Origin: Sphagnum compactum
Lineage: Eukaryota; Bryophyta; Sphagnopsida; Sphagnales
Direction: 5' to 3'
NCBI GenBank assembly: GCA_965153455.1
Contig: OZ234504.1
Location: 4,278,001 to 4,342,000 of the forward strand
Length of the DNA: 64,000 nucleotides
Shown: piece after piece, positions 22,670-35,664 of the stretch
How positions within the stretch are numbered: the stretch's first letter is position 1
How the letters are laid out: every line of letters begins with the position of its first letter
Notes under the pieces: generated by a model
The model's database searches: none
Seen by the model: only the letters and a program-made list of their open reading frames with translations
What the model was told of the DNA's origin: nothing
Made by a program: the position numbers and the translations under genes

Positions 22670-25154
22670 TCGGTGGCCTACTCTTCTGCTGGCATGTGGT
22701 GATACATACACGTACTAATGGCTGCAAATAGATGGCAAACAAGTGAAGATCTATTGGGGAGAGAGTGTACACCAATCTCAAACACATTTCTCACATGACC
22801 TTCTCACACATGCTAGGCTAGCTCCTCATAGTCAATAGTTTTGGACCATCAGAGCATAATAGGTAACATTTAGGTTTCAATGTTTGATTCACAAGTTAAC
22901 GACTTACAAACCCTTCCCTCACATATTTAGGCTTTTTCCCCGAGTACTACAGATTCGGGCTTCAATGCTTTCTTTTCACAATTTTCAGCTCGCCAAACCT
23001 CCCCTTACCTGCATTATTGGCATTTTAAAGTTGACAAAACTCTTCAAAGTAGCCTAGCACTTCAGCAGCTGCTATTTGTGTCCATCTACAACTCCATTTG
23101 AAAATCGTAGTTTTATGATGATGCTTTTATGATGGAGGTTTCTTTTTCTAGTCTACTTTGCAACTTCATGTTTTTGTCGGTTTTTGCCCAAAGCAACTCA
23201 AGCTTGTGTTGTTGACTTATGTAGAGTCTAGACTCCTCTACACCATTGTGTGTGTGTGTGTGTGTGTCTCTCTCTCTCTTTCTCTTGCCTTCTTTGATTA
23301 TTTGGTTATCTCTAGCCTAGCCGGTATCGGTATTAACCACATCCGTGAGAATGGGCTGGGGAAGAGAAGGGATTTTTTTCATTTTTCCCTGGTTAAGTTC
23401 CCAATGGGTTCCCATCAGGTTCCCACTATATTGCCCAAGTTCCCAATGTGTTTCCCAACGTGTTCTTGATAGCACCTCACTCTGTTCCCATACGCTTTGG
23501 CAAATGTTGTCCTCCTTTCACCTATATAGATGGGCCAAATGGGAGGAACCCTACACTTCATAATAGAATCTTCTGTTTTGGGGAGCCTCCATAGTTTTTT
23601 TTTTTTTTTTTTTTGTTGGGGTGATGGGCCAATGAAATTGAGTCGTTGCCAGAAAATTAAAAAAATTGAACTTGGGAGGCACCTCTTCTAATTAATAGGA
23701 GAGGTGTATAAACTGAGAGACCTATTAAAGTCTCACCACCTGGGCAAATCAAGAATAATCATTTCTTTTTGGTGTAATTTCCTAACTCTTGCAAGTGTCA
23801 AAGGTAAGTGTGACTACCTTGAGAGCAAACTTTAGTGTCAAAATGTCAATTCCACACACCTAATTTGCTTGCTACATACTTCATCCAAAACTTGTGGGTA
23901 CAGGAGAACTTACTGTTATGGGTGGAGACTCTCTAAAAGCATCTACCATCCCACCACACCCCCTTACTTTAGCCTCTACCCATGTCCATGGCCTCAAATT
24001 ATGTAGAGTGTTAATTCTTTCCTTACTCTCTCACCGGTGTTTTTTTTTTTTTTTTTAAAATTTTAAGTTCATCTTTTGGAAACAAAGTTGAGATTTAATT
24101 TTTTTCTAGTCTAAGTTTGACTAATTTTGCTAAAATTATGGAATTTTTTGGCCCAAATTTGGGTATCACAAAATTGAAAAAGATTGATTTTCATCTATAA
24201 ACATGAAAAAAAATTTGAACAATCCAAAGTGATAGACAATTTAAATGCCACCACCTGGGCCCAATAATGATGTACACCAATGACAAGCATCAGTTTCTTT
24301 TACTGGCCTCAGCTTCACATTATTTATTTAAAGACTGCCTTCATTGAAAATACTGTGTGAAGGCATTTTTTTTTTCCCAAAAAACAATTTCTGTCAATAT
24401 TTCCTTTCTGAAAAAAAATCATTAAAAATCAGAAAGAATTCACCATGTTTCTGCACATTGTTCAACCAAGTAGCCAGGATATAAAAGGACTTTAATAAAT
24501 TTGAATTTATTTATTTATTTATTGGATCTAGATGAGACTTTGGGAACTAATCCAACCATCTATGAACACTTGGGAAAGTTCATTTGTGAGCACAAACTGG
24601 GAAAAATGCACCACAAACTCATGGTAGGAATGTCATCTTTTTTTCCTATAATTTTCTCATTCTATTTTGGTGTTGTTTTCCCCGTGAGAAACCCACAACT
24701 AGATTGAGCTACAACCTCAATCAATGTGGGGCTTGGCTTGTCTACTTGGGGTTCAAGGTCACATTTTGTGATTCTAGTGTGTGATATTATGTCATGCATT
24801 TAAAAAAGAACTTGGGAGACTTGTGACTAGAATTTATTTATTTATTTATTTATTTATGGGTGGCACTCTTGATAAGCATTTAACATTAGCATGTTTGACA
24901 CCTGCGTAGTACGAAGTGTGGAAATTGCTCAATAAAAGTCTTGCGGGAGTACACGAAACGAGTTGATAAATTTGAGTCAACCAAAGTTAACTAAGCACAC
25001 CCAATCACATCAGTGGAGTGAACTTTGGGGCCTTGTGGCACAAAGAAAGTTGGAGAATGTGTTTTGTCTTTGTCCTCTATCTCCTACCGCCTGAAACACA
25101 AAGTACCTGCTCCTCCTAAAATATCCATGCGCACCATCCTAAAGATTCGAGGAT
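22670..25154. other. Intergenic, no supported gene
   Basis: Contains a (GT)n(CT)n microsatellite at about 23250-23283, a block of repeated TTCCCA phrases at 23398-23465, T runs at 23597-23615 and 24040-24056, and (TTTA)n runs near 24510 and 24833. No gene is recognised. Confidence 0.5.
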
Positions 25155-25236
25155 AAGCCACAAAATAAGGTCCAAATTATACTCATGGAGAGTCGAAGCC
25201 ACAAAATAAGGTCCAAATTATACTCATAGAGAGTCG
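25155..25236 (+). repeat. Tandem duplication, 41-bp unit, two copies
   Basis: The block AAGCCACAAAATAAGGTCCA, continuing to GAGAGTCG, is repeated with a single change. This is a recent local duplication. Confidence 0.95.
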
Positions 25237-27540
25237 AGATTGGGAACTTAATTTTTTCTCAAAGTCAACCAAAAAAAAATGCTCAACGTGAGCAATGTCA
25301 ATATTTGGGTTCCTTTACTGGGCCCTAGAGACTATCGCATTGGATCCAACTTTTGGAAGTTTTACGTTATTAGAACCACTTTCACATTACGTGAACATGT
25401 TTCTTTTGGTGAAAGTGTTTAGACTGTTTAGATTGGAACAGATTTTTTTGGTGTTCAGAGTGTGGACACCGTAGGTAGATGTACAACATCATATCTATTG
25501 GCAAGGCCAGCGTGTTTTGTGATGCCTTGTTTTTCAATCCATTTTGCAAACTGATCTTTTAGACTCACTAATAATAATCTTTTTTAGTCTTTACCAAGTG
25601 CCTTGTAGCGTGTAATTTCTAGGGTGTAATGTATCCATGCTCTTCTTTTATTAAGGTCACCCGCAATTTGATCCCTTTAGTTGGTAGTTATATCGTCTAT
25701 GTAAGGGTGTGGGCCAATTGAACATGCCTTTCTCAAGTGCAACACATCTATTGTATTTATTGGATCTCATATTTCAATAGATTCCCAAGATTGGAGCTGA
25801 TCTTTGACATTGTTTGTCCTAAGAGTTGAGGCTTTTTTAATATTAAAAATAAAAATAATTTAAAATATTTTTATTTTTAATAATAATTATTATTATTTAT
25901 TTTGGTGGGGTTTACTTAGTGTTTCAATTTGTGTGAAATCTATCAAAATGCTACTCCCTTCTACATAAACTTTCTATGGACTCCAAGCCCAATGTTCAAG
26001 TTTCTTTGAAGCTTGGTTTTGTTGCAATGCAATCTCATTCACTCCACTTATTCTATCATACCTGCTAAGGTGTCAAAGGGCTCATGTTGTGAGTCATCGG
26101 CATTCAAACACAAACCCCGAAAACTATCCCTTCCAAGCCCTTTCAAAAGAGAGAAAAATTCCCCCTCCCCTCCACTTTCCCATCTTTTACTTTAAGAGCA
26201 TGCCCACCAATTTAAAAAAATAAATCCAATTTTCTAATTTTTTTGAAAATTTCAACATTTCTGAAAATAATATAATTAGTGTCAAACTAGCCCAGGTACT
26301 ACAGGAAGAAGCAACACTACATGTTGGATGTGCTAGATATTGATAGAGGCCCAAAGATGTAGGTGCGGGTTGAGCTACTCTTATTCAATAAAAAAGCATT
26401 GGGAGATAAAATTTTAAAAATTAATGCCTTGAAAGGAACTTATTGAAAGAAAGGCAAGTATACGTTTTGGATGAGAGTGCCTTGGGTAGTGTGCAACAAT
26501 ATTTGTTGATCTTTTGAGCAACAAGCAATATTTGTCTTGTAGGTATGTATAACTTATATTCTCTTCAAAACTTTGACTTGCTTTCCAACTCAAAAGGTTA
26601 AAAAATTATTTAAAAAAAAAATAATAACCCAAAAAAAAAACTATTGAGTTGGACAAACAGACATAGGCTATAATAATAGTTCTACACTGCATTGTATTTT
26701 AATAATTTAATCCCAGAAAAATTTCATTATGCATTTGCAGGGCTCTACCACCACCCTGAGAAATTTCCTAATGTATTTGGAGGGAACTCTTTTGTTTCAT
26801 GCTTGTTATGCAAGTGTGATATACCTATTATGTAAGTTCATGTTTGGCTTATTTGGCTTTGTGTTTTGCAAGGGTGTGGTTGTGCTTGGATACTTGCGGA
26901 ACTCTTGCAAATGTGTGGGTTAGTGTTGTAAGTGAGTAGCATTTTGGTTTGATACAATGTGCTTAGTAAGAGGGGCATGTTGTTATTTTGGGTTATTTGT
27001 GTGAAACTGTGAATAGATTTAGGCATCAACTGAATAAATAACTCAAAACACATACATTTGGGTTTTGGTAAGGCCCTTGGCCATGGGTTAACCAAAATCA
27101 TGCCTCCACACTTCACTCCATTCCATCTTGTGGGTCCTTATTCTGGTAAAAGCCTATGGCCTTGGGCTTTTTACCCTACACTTAAATTGTGAAATGACAC
27201 CAAATTTCTCTCATTAAATGGGTCTGGTGACTAACATTACAAACAAAGTTTGAGGGATTTTGAAAAACTAAATAAATTGCAATATAGATAGATAGAGAGA
27301 TAGGCCATTTTCATTAACCAAACTCTCAATGCAACACTTGTGTTTTGTGTATAGCCAATGGCAATAATACAAGTGTGATGGATGTATTTTTTAGCTGCCA
27401 GCTTGACACATACAGTCAGCCACCAAAGCCACTTGTCAAAATCCCTTGAAGAAAGAGAACACTGATGTGGCACACCAGACACCTAATATATCACATTGAC
27501 TTCTAGTCCCAAGGAAGGAGATAGGCAACAAAGATCTTGA
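25237..27540. other. Intergenic, no supported gene
   Basis: AT-rich DNA with a mixed A/T palindromic patch at 25830-25905. Frames at 26729-27482 are short and unrecognised. Confidence 0.5.
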
Positions 27541-27548
27541 ACCTTATA

Positions 27549-27570
27549 GAGAGAGAGAGAGAGAGAGAGA
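27549..27570 (+). repeat. (GA)n microsatellite
   Basis: Eleven GA units. Overlapping frames on both strands are caused by the repeat. Confidence 0.95.
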
Positions 27571-27965
27571 AGAGGACTATTGGACTCTTGGCAATGGTCA
27601 AAAAGAGAGCCAGCCTCTTCACCCTTGTGACCAGTGGCCTTTACTTGGCCTTGACTGAAATCACTCACACCTATCATTGGTACCATGGTAAAGCCCAATA
27701 CACTATGCCTCTTCATAATCCATTATTATATGCTCTTTCTAAGTTAGACAAAGAGCAGACTGGACTGACTTTGATTAAGTGGGTTTAACCCTAGTTAAGT
27801 AGGCGAGATTCTATTCCAGTGGTATGGTTTACTTGGGACAACCGTGTTGAAAATAGCACTAAAATACACTTTACAGCCCACCACTACACATGTGCCTTAA
27901 TAATACAATTTGTTGGTCACTAGACATGTGCATTAAATGTACTACTTTGGTGCATATCAGAGTCT

Positions 27966-28001
27966 TCCCCCCCCCCCTCCTCCCTCCCTCCCTCCCCCAC
28001 A
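27966..28001 (+). repeat. Polypyrimidine C-rich tract
   Basis: An uninterrupted C run followed by CTCC/CTCCC units. The opposite strand is a G-rich polypurine tract, a sequence type able to form triplex or quadruplex structures. Confidence 0.8.
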
Positions 28002-28025
28002 GCACCCATGACAATTAACACATGG

Positions 28026-28133
28026 TCTGTTTCCATTACCTTTGGTTGGCCGTTCATCAGACAGAGTTTTTCTCATTCTCGATCCAAAATGAGAAAAACT
28101 CTGATGCATGGACAAGGTAAAGGAAATAGTTGG
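28026..28133. repeat. Foldback element with 16-bp perfect core
   Basis: CAGAGTTTTTCTCATT (28062-28077) pairs exactly with 28088-28103 across a 10-base loop. Imperfect pairing continues outward: CTGTTTCCATTACCTTTGG on the left resembles the reverse complement of GGTAAAGGAAATAG on the right. The total is about 108 bp, the size of a small MITE or a hairpin precursor. Confidence 0.85.
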
Positions 28134-28460
28134 ATGTTTTGAAAAATGTCTATGATGTTTTGTTCCATTTTAGGTTTTGAAAAGTTGTATGATTGGAGCT
28201 TCTTGCAGGGAATTTTTGTTTAAAGAACTTTTGAAAAAACAGATGTTTTCATTAAGAACCAACACATGTCAATTGGTTTTTAAAAAGTTGCAAAATATTG
28301 ACTCCCAACTCTCTCACATCTCCATAATTTTCGGTCAATGTTTAACCTATAGAGAGCTATGAGATCGCTTTGATCTAACAAATTGGAGAACAAATTGCAA
28401 ATGGAAAAGTAGTTGTGGTTACAACAAATCCTGTCATCGAAACCTGTCATCCGAATGAAA

Positions 28461-28586
28461 GGACATGAAGTCGGATGAAAAAGATGTTAAGTGGGTCAAT
28501 TGATGACACATCATGTGTTTCAAGGGACATGAAGTCGGATGAAAAGATGTTACTTGGGTCCAATTGATGACACATCATGTGTTTCC
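28461..28586 (+). repeat. Tandem duplication, about 64-bp unit, two copies
   Basis: GGACATGAAGTCGGATGAAA through TTGATGACACATCATGTGTT is repeated with small indels (28461-28524, 28525-28586). The unit contains the palindrome ACACATCATGTGT. Confidence 0.93.
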
Positions 28587-30229
28587 AGTTAACTACTACC
28601 TATGATAGTATTCAAATATTTTCACAAATGTTGAAAATTTGAAAAAGAAAAATTGAAAAAAATTTGAAAGAAATTTTTGAAATAAAAAAAGAAACTCATG
28701 AGCACGCGAGCTACCACAGATTGCACCTGAAACCAACTCTGCTGAAATTAATTGTGCTTACTCAAATTCAAACCTGGGCACACTAATGTAAAGATCTTAA
28801 TTGAGGCATAAATCAACTACGTACATGTGAAATAGAGTATGTACATATAATTTTTTATTATTAATATTTTATATCTTAAAAATTGCGTATTTCAAAATCC
28901 AATTATTAAAATAAAAATTCTAAATAAATAAATTATTTGACAATTAAGTGCAGAAGCCCATTTGGATACCATTTTGGTCAACTCAAAGAATCCAAACCAA
29001 AATAGGTACTATAGTAAGAGAAAAGAGGGTCCGTCACAACTAGTTACACATTATTGCAAGAAAACAAGCCCTCATGGATGATAAATCCATGGTTTTAGAA
29101 TTACAAAAAAAGGCCTTATGGGTGGATGATGATATTTCACACAATTTAAGATTCATCCATGATATTTTTTTATAAAAAAATTGGGGGGTGGGGGGGGTGT
29201 CTTGGTAGCCGAAAAATGAAAGAAAAGGGCAAGTGCCTATTATTTTTTATCAGATCAATTTAGTCGGTATACAAAGCCACATGGTCTCACGGATAAATAG
29301 ATAAACATGAGGCCCACATGGGCTGATGTCCAAGAAACTTGCAAGTAATAACCGAATGTAAATGAACAAGTTTTCTTCGCTCGGAAACCGGCAAAATTTG
29401 CTCCTCGGAAAAGCCAGATGGGGTGTCAAATGTTTCATAGGGTGTGTTGCCATGAGTAGGCCACCTGCTCACTATTTCAGTGATTTTATTTTGTGGCGAA
29501 AAACATTCGCCATTTTGCTATTTTCAAAAAAAAAATTGCAGTAGCAACATGGTCAAGGGAACTTTTGGAAAATTTCCAAAAAAACAAATCGCCACATTTC
29601 AAGTTAAAAAACGTTTTGAAATCACCAAGATTTTGAACTGAGGATTTTGGCAGATTTTTTAGCTTTTTTTCTAATCGCCATATTTAGCTAATAGGTTTTA
29701 GTGATTTGCCAACATGTAATAGGATTCTTATATTTTTTATTTCTTTATTTGTCTTGTAGCCAGATTTGGCTAAATCCTGTTGTGGCCAATTGCCACTTTT
29801 GGAGCAACATTAGAAAATTGGAAAAAAACAAAACAAAACCAGAATCCTTCTATATTCTTGCCTACCTACTGGAATTTATTATAAAATCCTGGCGATTTTG
29901 ATTTTGATTTTTTTTTGCGAATCTGGCGAATTTGGGTTTTATTTTCCCGTGGAAATTCCTTCGTATAAGTCGAAATCATATTTTTCAGGTCGAAATTTGG
30001 CGAAATTTCTCCAAAATAAAAAAATCAGTTGGCCTACCTACCAACCTACGGCCAAGGGGATGAAAAGAAAAACAAAGAGCTCATGGATGAAGAAACGTTG
30101 GGAATTCCAGTTCTCATCATCCATGGAGGCGCAATTTGGCCTTCTTAATCATCATGCTTTCCGTCGAACGAAAGTCACACAGGTACCTACTACGGTGATA
30201 CTAGGTACCTACTGCTGTGATAGACTGCT
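28587..30229. other. Intergenic, edge of gene island
   Basis: AT-rich until about 30.0 kb, with GGCGAA/TTCGCC-like phrases at 29490-30010. A G-rich tract, GGGGGGTGGGGGGGG, lies at 29183-29197. GC content rises sharply after 30.2 kb where the next gene begins. Confidence 0.5.
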
Positions 30230-30751
30230 GACACGACAGTTTTGTAAGTTGCGACGAAAGCAAGTCCCTTGTAGTGAGTTTTCGGGGCCGCATGTGGGGT
30301 CGTCTGTGGGGCCGCGTGTGGGGCCATGTTTGATTAGAAAAAGGAACCGTGTGCGCAGGCTTTGGGACAGGTCCTACGATTGCGCCACCTTCTTCGTCCC
30401 GCCCGCACTTGAACGCGGCGCTCTCTCTACTCTTGCTTCCCTCCCTCCGCCGCCACCTCCTCTTCCTTGCAACCGGGGTTTTGCGTCAAGGCGGAAAGCG
30501 AGTAGCGACGAGTTTCCTTGCCGCAATCTTTTCCCATAATCTTTCGTCCATTCTTCAGGTATGTTTAAGATTTAACGGAAGTCTAATCTCTTGCTTATCT
30601 TCTGGGTAGTGAAAACGCATTTTTTGCTTGTCTTTAAGCCGAGATAGTTTATTTAGATCATTGCGCTGCTGTGTATTCGTTTGTTGTTTTTTTGTGCTGC
30701 ATAGTACCGTAATTGTGAGGATCAGGGGGAAAGTAGTGCGAGTAGTGACTG

Positions 30752-30788
<37 letters not shown>

Positions 30789-31680
30789 TGGCTTTGTGTG
30801 TGTGTGTGTGTGTTTGGATTTTGTATTGTTTCTGGTTCTGTTTTGCACGCAATTCTGTTGATTGCTGCTTTATCTTCGCAGATTAAGCTAGTCCCTGAGG
30901 GTTGAGGGTTTCTAGCGGGCAAGGAAGAAAGCCTGGAGACCGTGAGGAACACTTCTTACTTTCGTGAAGTGATATTTTTCTGTGTTTTTTTTTTTTTTTT
31001 CGACAAATTTGTTGATTGCTCGCTGCAGGTTTTCTTGAGGGAAAAAGAACATCTGTTTCTGTTGTTGCTGCTGCTGTTGTTGTTTCACGGGGTGAGGAGC
31101 AGGATCAGAAGAAGCTTGTAGTCCGCGAGTGACGACTCCTTTTGTTTGTTTCGTTTTTCCTTTTTTTCCCCTGTCTTCCCCTGCTCTTTTCTGTATCTCT
31201 CGCTCGTATTTTGTGCGTCAGTTCATTTCTTCTGGTCGGGAGACTTGAGCCTTTGCCTTTGTATTGCGCCGTTCTGAATTTGTGCACAGGTTTTCTTTTC
31301 GTTTCGTCTCGTCGGGTCTGGACTCTGGACATCAGTGTCGTTGCTCTTTTCTCGCGTGGATTCGTGGTCGTTCTGTTACACTTTCTGGCTTTGTTTTTTC
31401 GAAACGTTGTTCAAATAGCAAAGCTCCTCAATCAAGAGCTTGCCAATTCCTGGAAGCGTAGACACCCCTGGTGTGGACAACAAACCTTGTGACGCAGGAA
31501 CTTTGCTTTTCTTTGCATAAAGAAGAAGATTGTGAACAGCAAGGGAAAGCAGACGGACGAGAACACACTCTCCATTTGCTTTCGGAATTTTGCAAACCAA
31601 CACGCAATCTCCCTTGCGTAGAACAGGCGTGAACACTCAGTCGAGAAGAAGCGTTGTGTACCACGCCGATAAGCCTTTGA
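30230..31680 (+). promoter_or_regulatory. Presumed promoter and spliced 5' leader of the CHY/RING gene
   Basis: GC-rich and CpG-rich DNA at 30250-30520 contrasts with the flanks and suggests the transcription start region. A likely leader exon ends at 30558 before GTATGT, and a plausible acceptor (TATCTTCGCAG) lies at 30881. The intervening leader intron would carry (CT)n at 30754-30784 and (TG)n at 30795-30813. Other AG acceptors occur near 31028. Several short upstream frames are present. I did not find a convincing TATA box. All boundaries here are inferred. Confidence 0.45.
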
Positions 31681-34600
31681 ATGAGTTTGCAAAAGATAGA
31701 AGAGAGAATGTCAGTCCTTGTAGCAGCCATGGACGCTCTCCTTCCTCAAATGTCAAGCGTCGAAGAGCAGCGTCTCCAAGGCTACTGCCATAGTCCTTCC
31801 CACCAGCAGCAGCGTTTGGAACAGGTCCCATCTCTGCTCCTCTTCTCTACCTCTTGTGTTGCAGCAATCTTTTGTCTTCACCGAGACTCTTCAATGTTGC
31901 AGAGAAACTACCATAAGATGCATGCACATGAGTCCTGCAACGGCCACCGATTGGGACATGCTGCGTCAGGAAACTGTCGTCCCAGTCTGTTGTTGTGTCT
32001 CTTGGAATCTCACAGTGTCTGTTGTGTCTCTCACCTTCTTATGTTATATTTCTGGTCGGATGTCATTCATGGCTTCACATTCCCGAAGGCAAGGGCATTG
32101 TGCTGTGGAGTCTCAAAAGCAGGAATCTCTGGATTCAGTTTCATGTGTTGGTGGTGATGATGCTGATGATGATGATGCTGCCGATGGCGGTGGTCTTTTT
32201 CAGGAACACAGCTGCTGTTTGGAACTTGACTCAGCAGATGAGGATGCTGCTCTTTCAGAAGATCTCAATCAGGAGCAGTGTCGGTTATCTGTAGGCTTGA
32301 ATGATTACGGGTTTGTGGCCTGAACATACCTAACTTGCTGTTTTGTTTCAACAGCCTCAATCTGCTGCTCTGCACCAAGTGCCTGGCTTGATGCCCTTGC
32401 TGGACAATATTATCTTTGTAGTTTTGGGAGATTTGTTAGTCAAAAGCTTACCAGGGATTAGATTATTTTCTTTGTAGATTGAAGGATTTTGCAACCCAAA
32501 AATATCAATGAGGAAAACCCAACTGTCCTTCCTGTGGGTATTAATTTTGTTGAGGTATTTTGGATCTATCTATGGTCATTATCAGGTGTGCACACTATAG
32601 AAGGAGGTGCCGCATTCGAGCCCCATGCTGCAATGAAATCTTTGATTGTCGGCATTGCCACAATGAAGCCAAGGTACCCCCCTTCAAAGAGGTTCATGTT
32701 CTTTCTGCATGGGATTAGCAGTAGTAGTGTGTGTGCCATGGTGTTTCTATCCTCATGTACTTCAGATTCTGGAAGTTATCTGCAATGAATTTTTGATATT
32801 TTCAATGCCACAATAAAACCAAGGTACTCTTCAAAGGAGTTTACGTTCTGCATCAGATTGAGAGTAGTGTCTGTGCCATGGCATTTCTATGTCATGTACT
32901 TTAGGTTCTGGAAGTTTTCGTTAACCTGGGAGTTAGGTTTCCAACAGACCAATTTTTGGTGTTTCCCAAAATTCAGTTTAGTACTTCTTCAGGTCTTCAT
33001 CATTTGAAACACCACAATGTTATGTTTTGTCCATTTTGCAGAATGCTAATGAGGAGGACCCCTTAAAGCGCCATGATTTGCCTAGACACTTAGTGAAACA
33101 GGTATTGTTTCTGTCTTCTGGCCTTGAAGCTACATTGTAGACACATTCCAGGGTTCTTGGCTCTGATAAGTAGCAGTCATTTGCTTAGGCCATAGTATCA
33201 CATCTGACAAATTATCTGTCATTCCATGAAAGAAGTTTGAAAGGTTTGTAAGCTCTAGAAATTGTCAACTGTTTAGAGAGAGATTCACAGATCCAACCTT
33301 AGGGTACTTGCACATGATCTACAGGTAAACCAAGATGAGCATGCAATTTAGTCATGTTTCCTCAGAAAGATGTGAAGAAACGTGGATTTGGAAGATATTT
33401 ATATTTCTTGCTGGTGTATTTCATGTTGACATCTGTGGTTCATCTATTATTTTGGTGTGAATGATGTGCAGGTCATTTGCTCACTATGTGACCATGAGCA
33501 AGATGTGCAACAAGTGTGTGAAAACTGTGGTGTGTGCATGGGTGAATACTTTTGCTCTACCTGCAAGTTCTTTGATGATGAGGTTAGTTTATTCTACTCT
33601 CCTTTTGCAACAGATGCACAAATGGTGATGAGTTCATTAAATTATTGTCATTGGCAGATGTGGGCAGGTGGTCAATTGATTGGATATTTTCTTAATTCCA
33701 TTTTCTCAGGTAGACTTAATTTCATCAGTATGGAGAAGTTTTGGTTTCATACATCTCTGCTCCCAGTGTAGATACCTGGCTGTCTTCTGAAAGAAATACA
33801 TCAATCCTTCTGGAGAGTTGTGATAGCTTTTGGATGGGGGATATACACAGTCCTCCACTGACTACTATCTAGGGGTTCATTTTGTCAAGTGACATCACAT
33901 CTTGAACTTGTCCAGTTACATGACTTCCAAACCAATATCTGAGGACCTCCACTACGTGCAAGTATGGTCTTAGTGTGCTCTTCCTTGGTTGAAGCTTGTA
34001 TGCTCATGAGTTGGTAAGGGCATGAACCTGAGATGACTGTGCTATGTGTTTACTCCACAGCGTAAAAGTCCATGATTTAACTTGGAGACATCATTTGTCT
34101 TGCAGACAAAGAAGCAGCAGTATCATTGCAATTCTTGTGGAATCTGCAGGATTGGAGGGCGGGAAAATTTCTTCCACTGTGATCGATGTGGTATGCACTT
34201 TTAAAGTCACTTCAACCCTCACCTACAACAGTTACATGTTGATGCCTCAGGATTAGCAAGTGGCTCCCCAGTTGACAGTTCTCATGAAAGATAATGATCT
34301 TGTAGTGACTTGTGTTGTGAGGCATTGAGCTTTTCCTCTGTCCCAAACTGGCTTTGTCTGCTACATTTGTTGTGTTGTTGATGTGGCCATATCACAGAAC
34401 AAGACTTCTGAGGAATATGGGTCCAGAAGCACTAAGCTGCACAATGTTCTTGTTGTTGAATTTGGTGCATTTGTCTTTGGCAGGCTGCTGTTACTCCACT
34501 ACCCTGCAAAAGAGACACCCTTGTATAGAGAAGTCCATGCATCACAATTGTTCTGTCTGCTTTGAGGTATCTCTCATATTTACTTTTACTGTCAATAGGC

Positions 34601-35664
34601 TCCCTTTGGAGGAGAATTTTGTACATCTTTAAGGACATTTTGATCCGTACTGAGTTGTGATGAGATCCATGTACTGTATGCATTTTCTATTTCATGCATG
34701 CACTTAATACCATGTTTTTCAGGTTGGGGCTCTATTTCATGTGGGGACTCTATTTACATGTGGGGTTGTGTTTTGTGCAGTACTTATTTGACTCAATGAA
34801 GGACATCACAGTCATGCCTTGTGGCCACACCATGCATCTGGAATGCCTGCGTGAAATGCACAGACATGCCCAGTGAGTTGCTCTCCTAACATGGAAGGAA
34901 GGTTTTGCATGCCATTTTGGCATGTTGCAGAAATGAGTGCTTCATTCTTCGCTCTTGAGCTGTGCAAATAATTTGTCTTCTGGCAGACATCAGCGCATTT
35001 GGCAAGTGTGTGCTGTTTGGTTTCTGGATATCTGAGTTTGTGTGCTTTGGGAGTGGGTATTGTCAGTGCTTTGATTTGGTTCCTGGTTCAAGAGCTGAAA
35101 GGTGGAGGATCAATAGCACAGCTACAGTGGCTGAAGAGACCCCAAATTGTGATGGTGAGGTTTCTGTGGGTTCTGTACTGAAGTTCTGCCATTCCTTTTC
35201 ATGTTGTCAGGTATTTCTGCCCAATCTGTTCCAAATCTGTCTGTGACATGACAAGCATCTGGCGGCATATTGATGAAGAGATTGCTGCAACCCCAATGCC
35301 TGAGGCATACCAAAACAAGCTGGTAATTATTCCACATCTCCCATGTGGAAAACTTCATCTATCTCTCTCCCTTTGCAGCTGTAATTGGAATAGGCAAAAG
35401 TGGATCACAAGGTTAACAGGAGGAAAGAAGGCATTGGTTATGGAAAACAGGCTTTGTTTCCAGTGCTTTCAGATTGATGGTGGAAGGGGCTCAGAAATAT
35501 GGTGAGCTTGTTATAATGAGCATCAAATGATCAAGTGTGGTTGGCTGCTCAATATGCAGGTATGGATTCTTTGTAATGACTGCAGCTCCACAAATGAAGT
35601 TCCATACCATGTGATTGCACACAAATGCACGGGCTGTGGCTCTTACAACACCAGACAGACTTAG
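31681..35664 (+). CDS. CHY zinc-finger and RING-type E3 ubiquitin ligase (RZFP34/CHYR1/MIEL1 family)
   Basis: Coding exons: 31681-31824, 32204-32310, 32586-32673, 33042-33101, 33472-33582, 34106-34190, 34484-34566, 34781-34872, 35211-35322 and 35560-35664. The last nine carry the conserved domain, every intron is GT-AG and all phases agree, giving 328 residues. A CHY zinc finger starts at about residue 85 ([15 protein letters not shown], then DCRHCHNEA). The CTCHY region follows ([41 protein letters not shown]). A C3H2C3 RING covers about 221-263 ([18 protein letters not shown]). A C-terminal zinc ribbon ends CGSYNTRQT. Known relatives are cytosolic/nuclear E3 ligases in ABA, stress and defence signalling. 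The first exon and start are the weak part: an acidic N-terminus joined at 32204 (TTTTTCAG) fits in phase, but a start at 32060 or 31856 in an unspliced upstream frame is possible. Confidence 0.93.
32655..32925 (+). repeat. Tandem duplication spanning a 5' splice site inside the CHY/RING gene
   Basis: The end of exon 3 and start of its intron (about 32656-32780: GCCACAATGAAGCCAAGGTA, TTCAAAGAGGTTCATGTTCT, TCTGGAAGTT) recur in diverged form at about 32806-32920 (GCCACAATAAAACCAAGGTA, TTCAAAGGAGTTTACGTTCT, TCTGGAAGTT). The second copy contains a decoy exon end and donor (AAG|GTACTC) within the intron. Confidence 0.88.

Noticed and set aside
29898-30539. A 213-codon plus frame just before the CHY/RING gene
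   Set aside because: It starts in AT-rich spacer and gains length only from the GC-rich 5' leader. It has no recognisable domain, and it ends in what looks like a leader exon.
30555-30952. Arg/Glu and Ser/Leu-rich frames on both strands
   Set aside because: They are translations of the (CT)n and (TG)n runs in the leader intron.
31856-32323. A separate 155-codon gene upstream of the CHY finger
   Set aside because: Its last part is in frame with and splices to the CHY exon at 32310, so it is part of, or an alternative start for, that gene.
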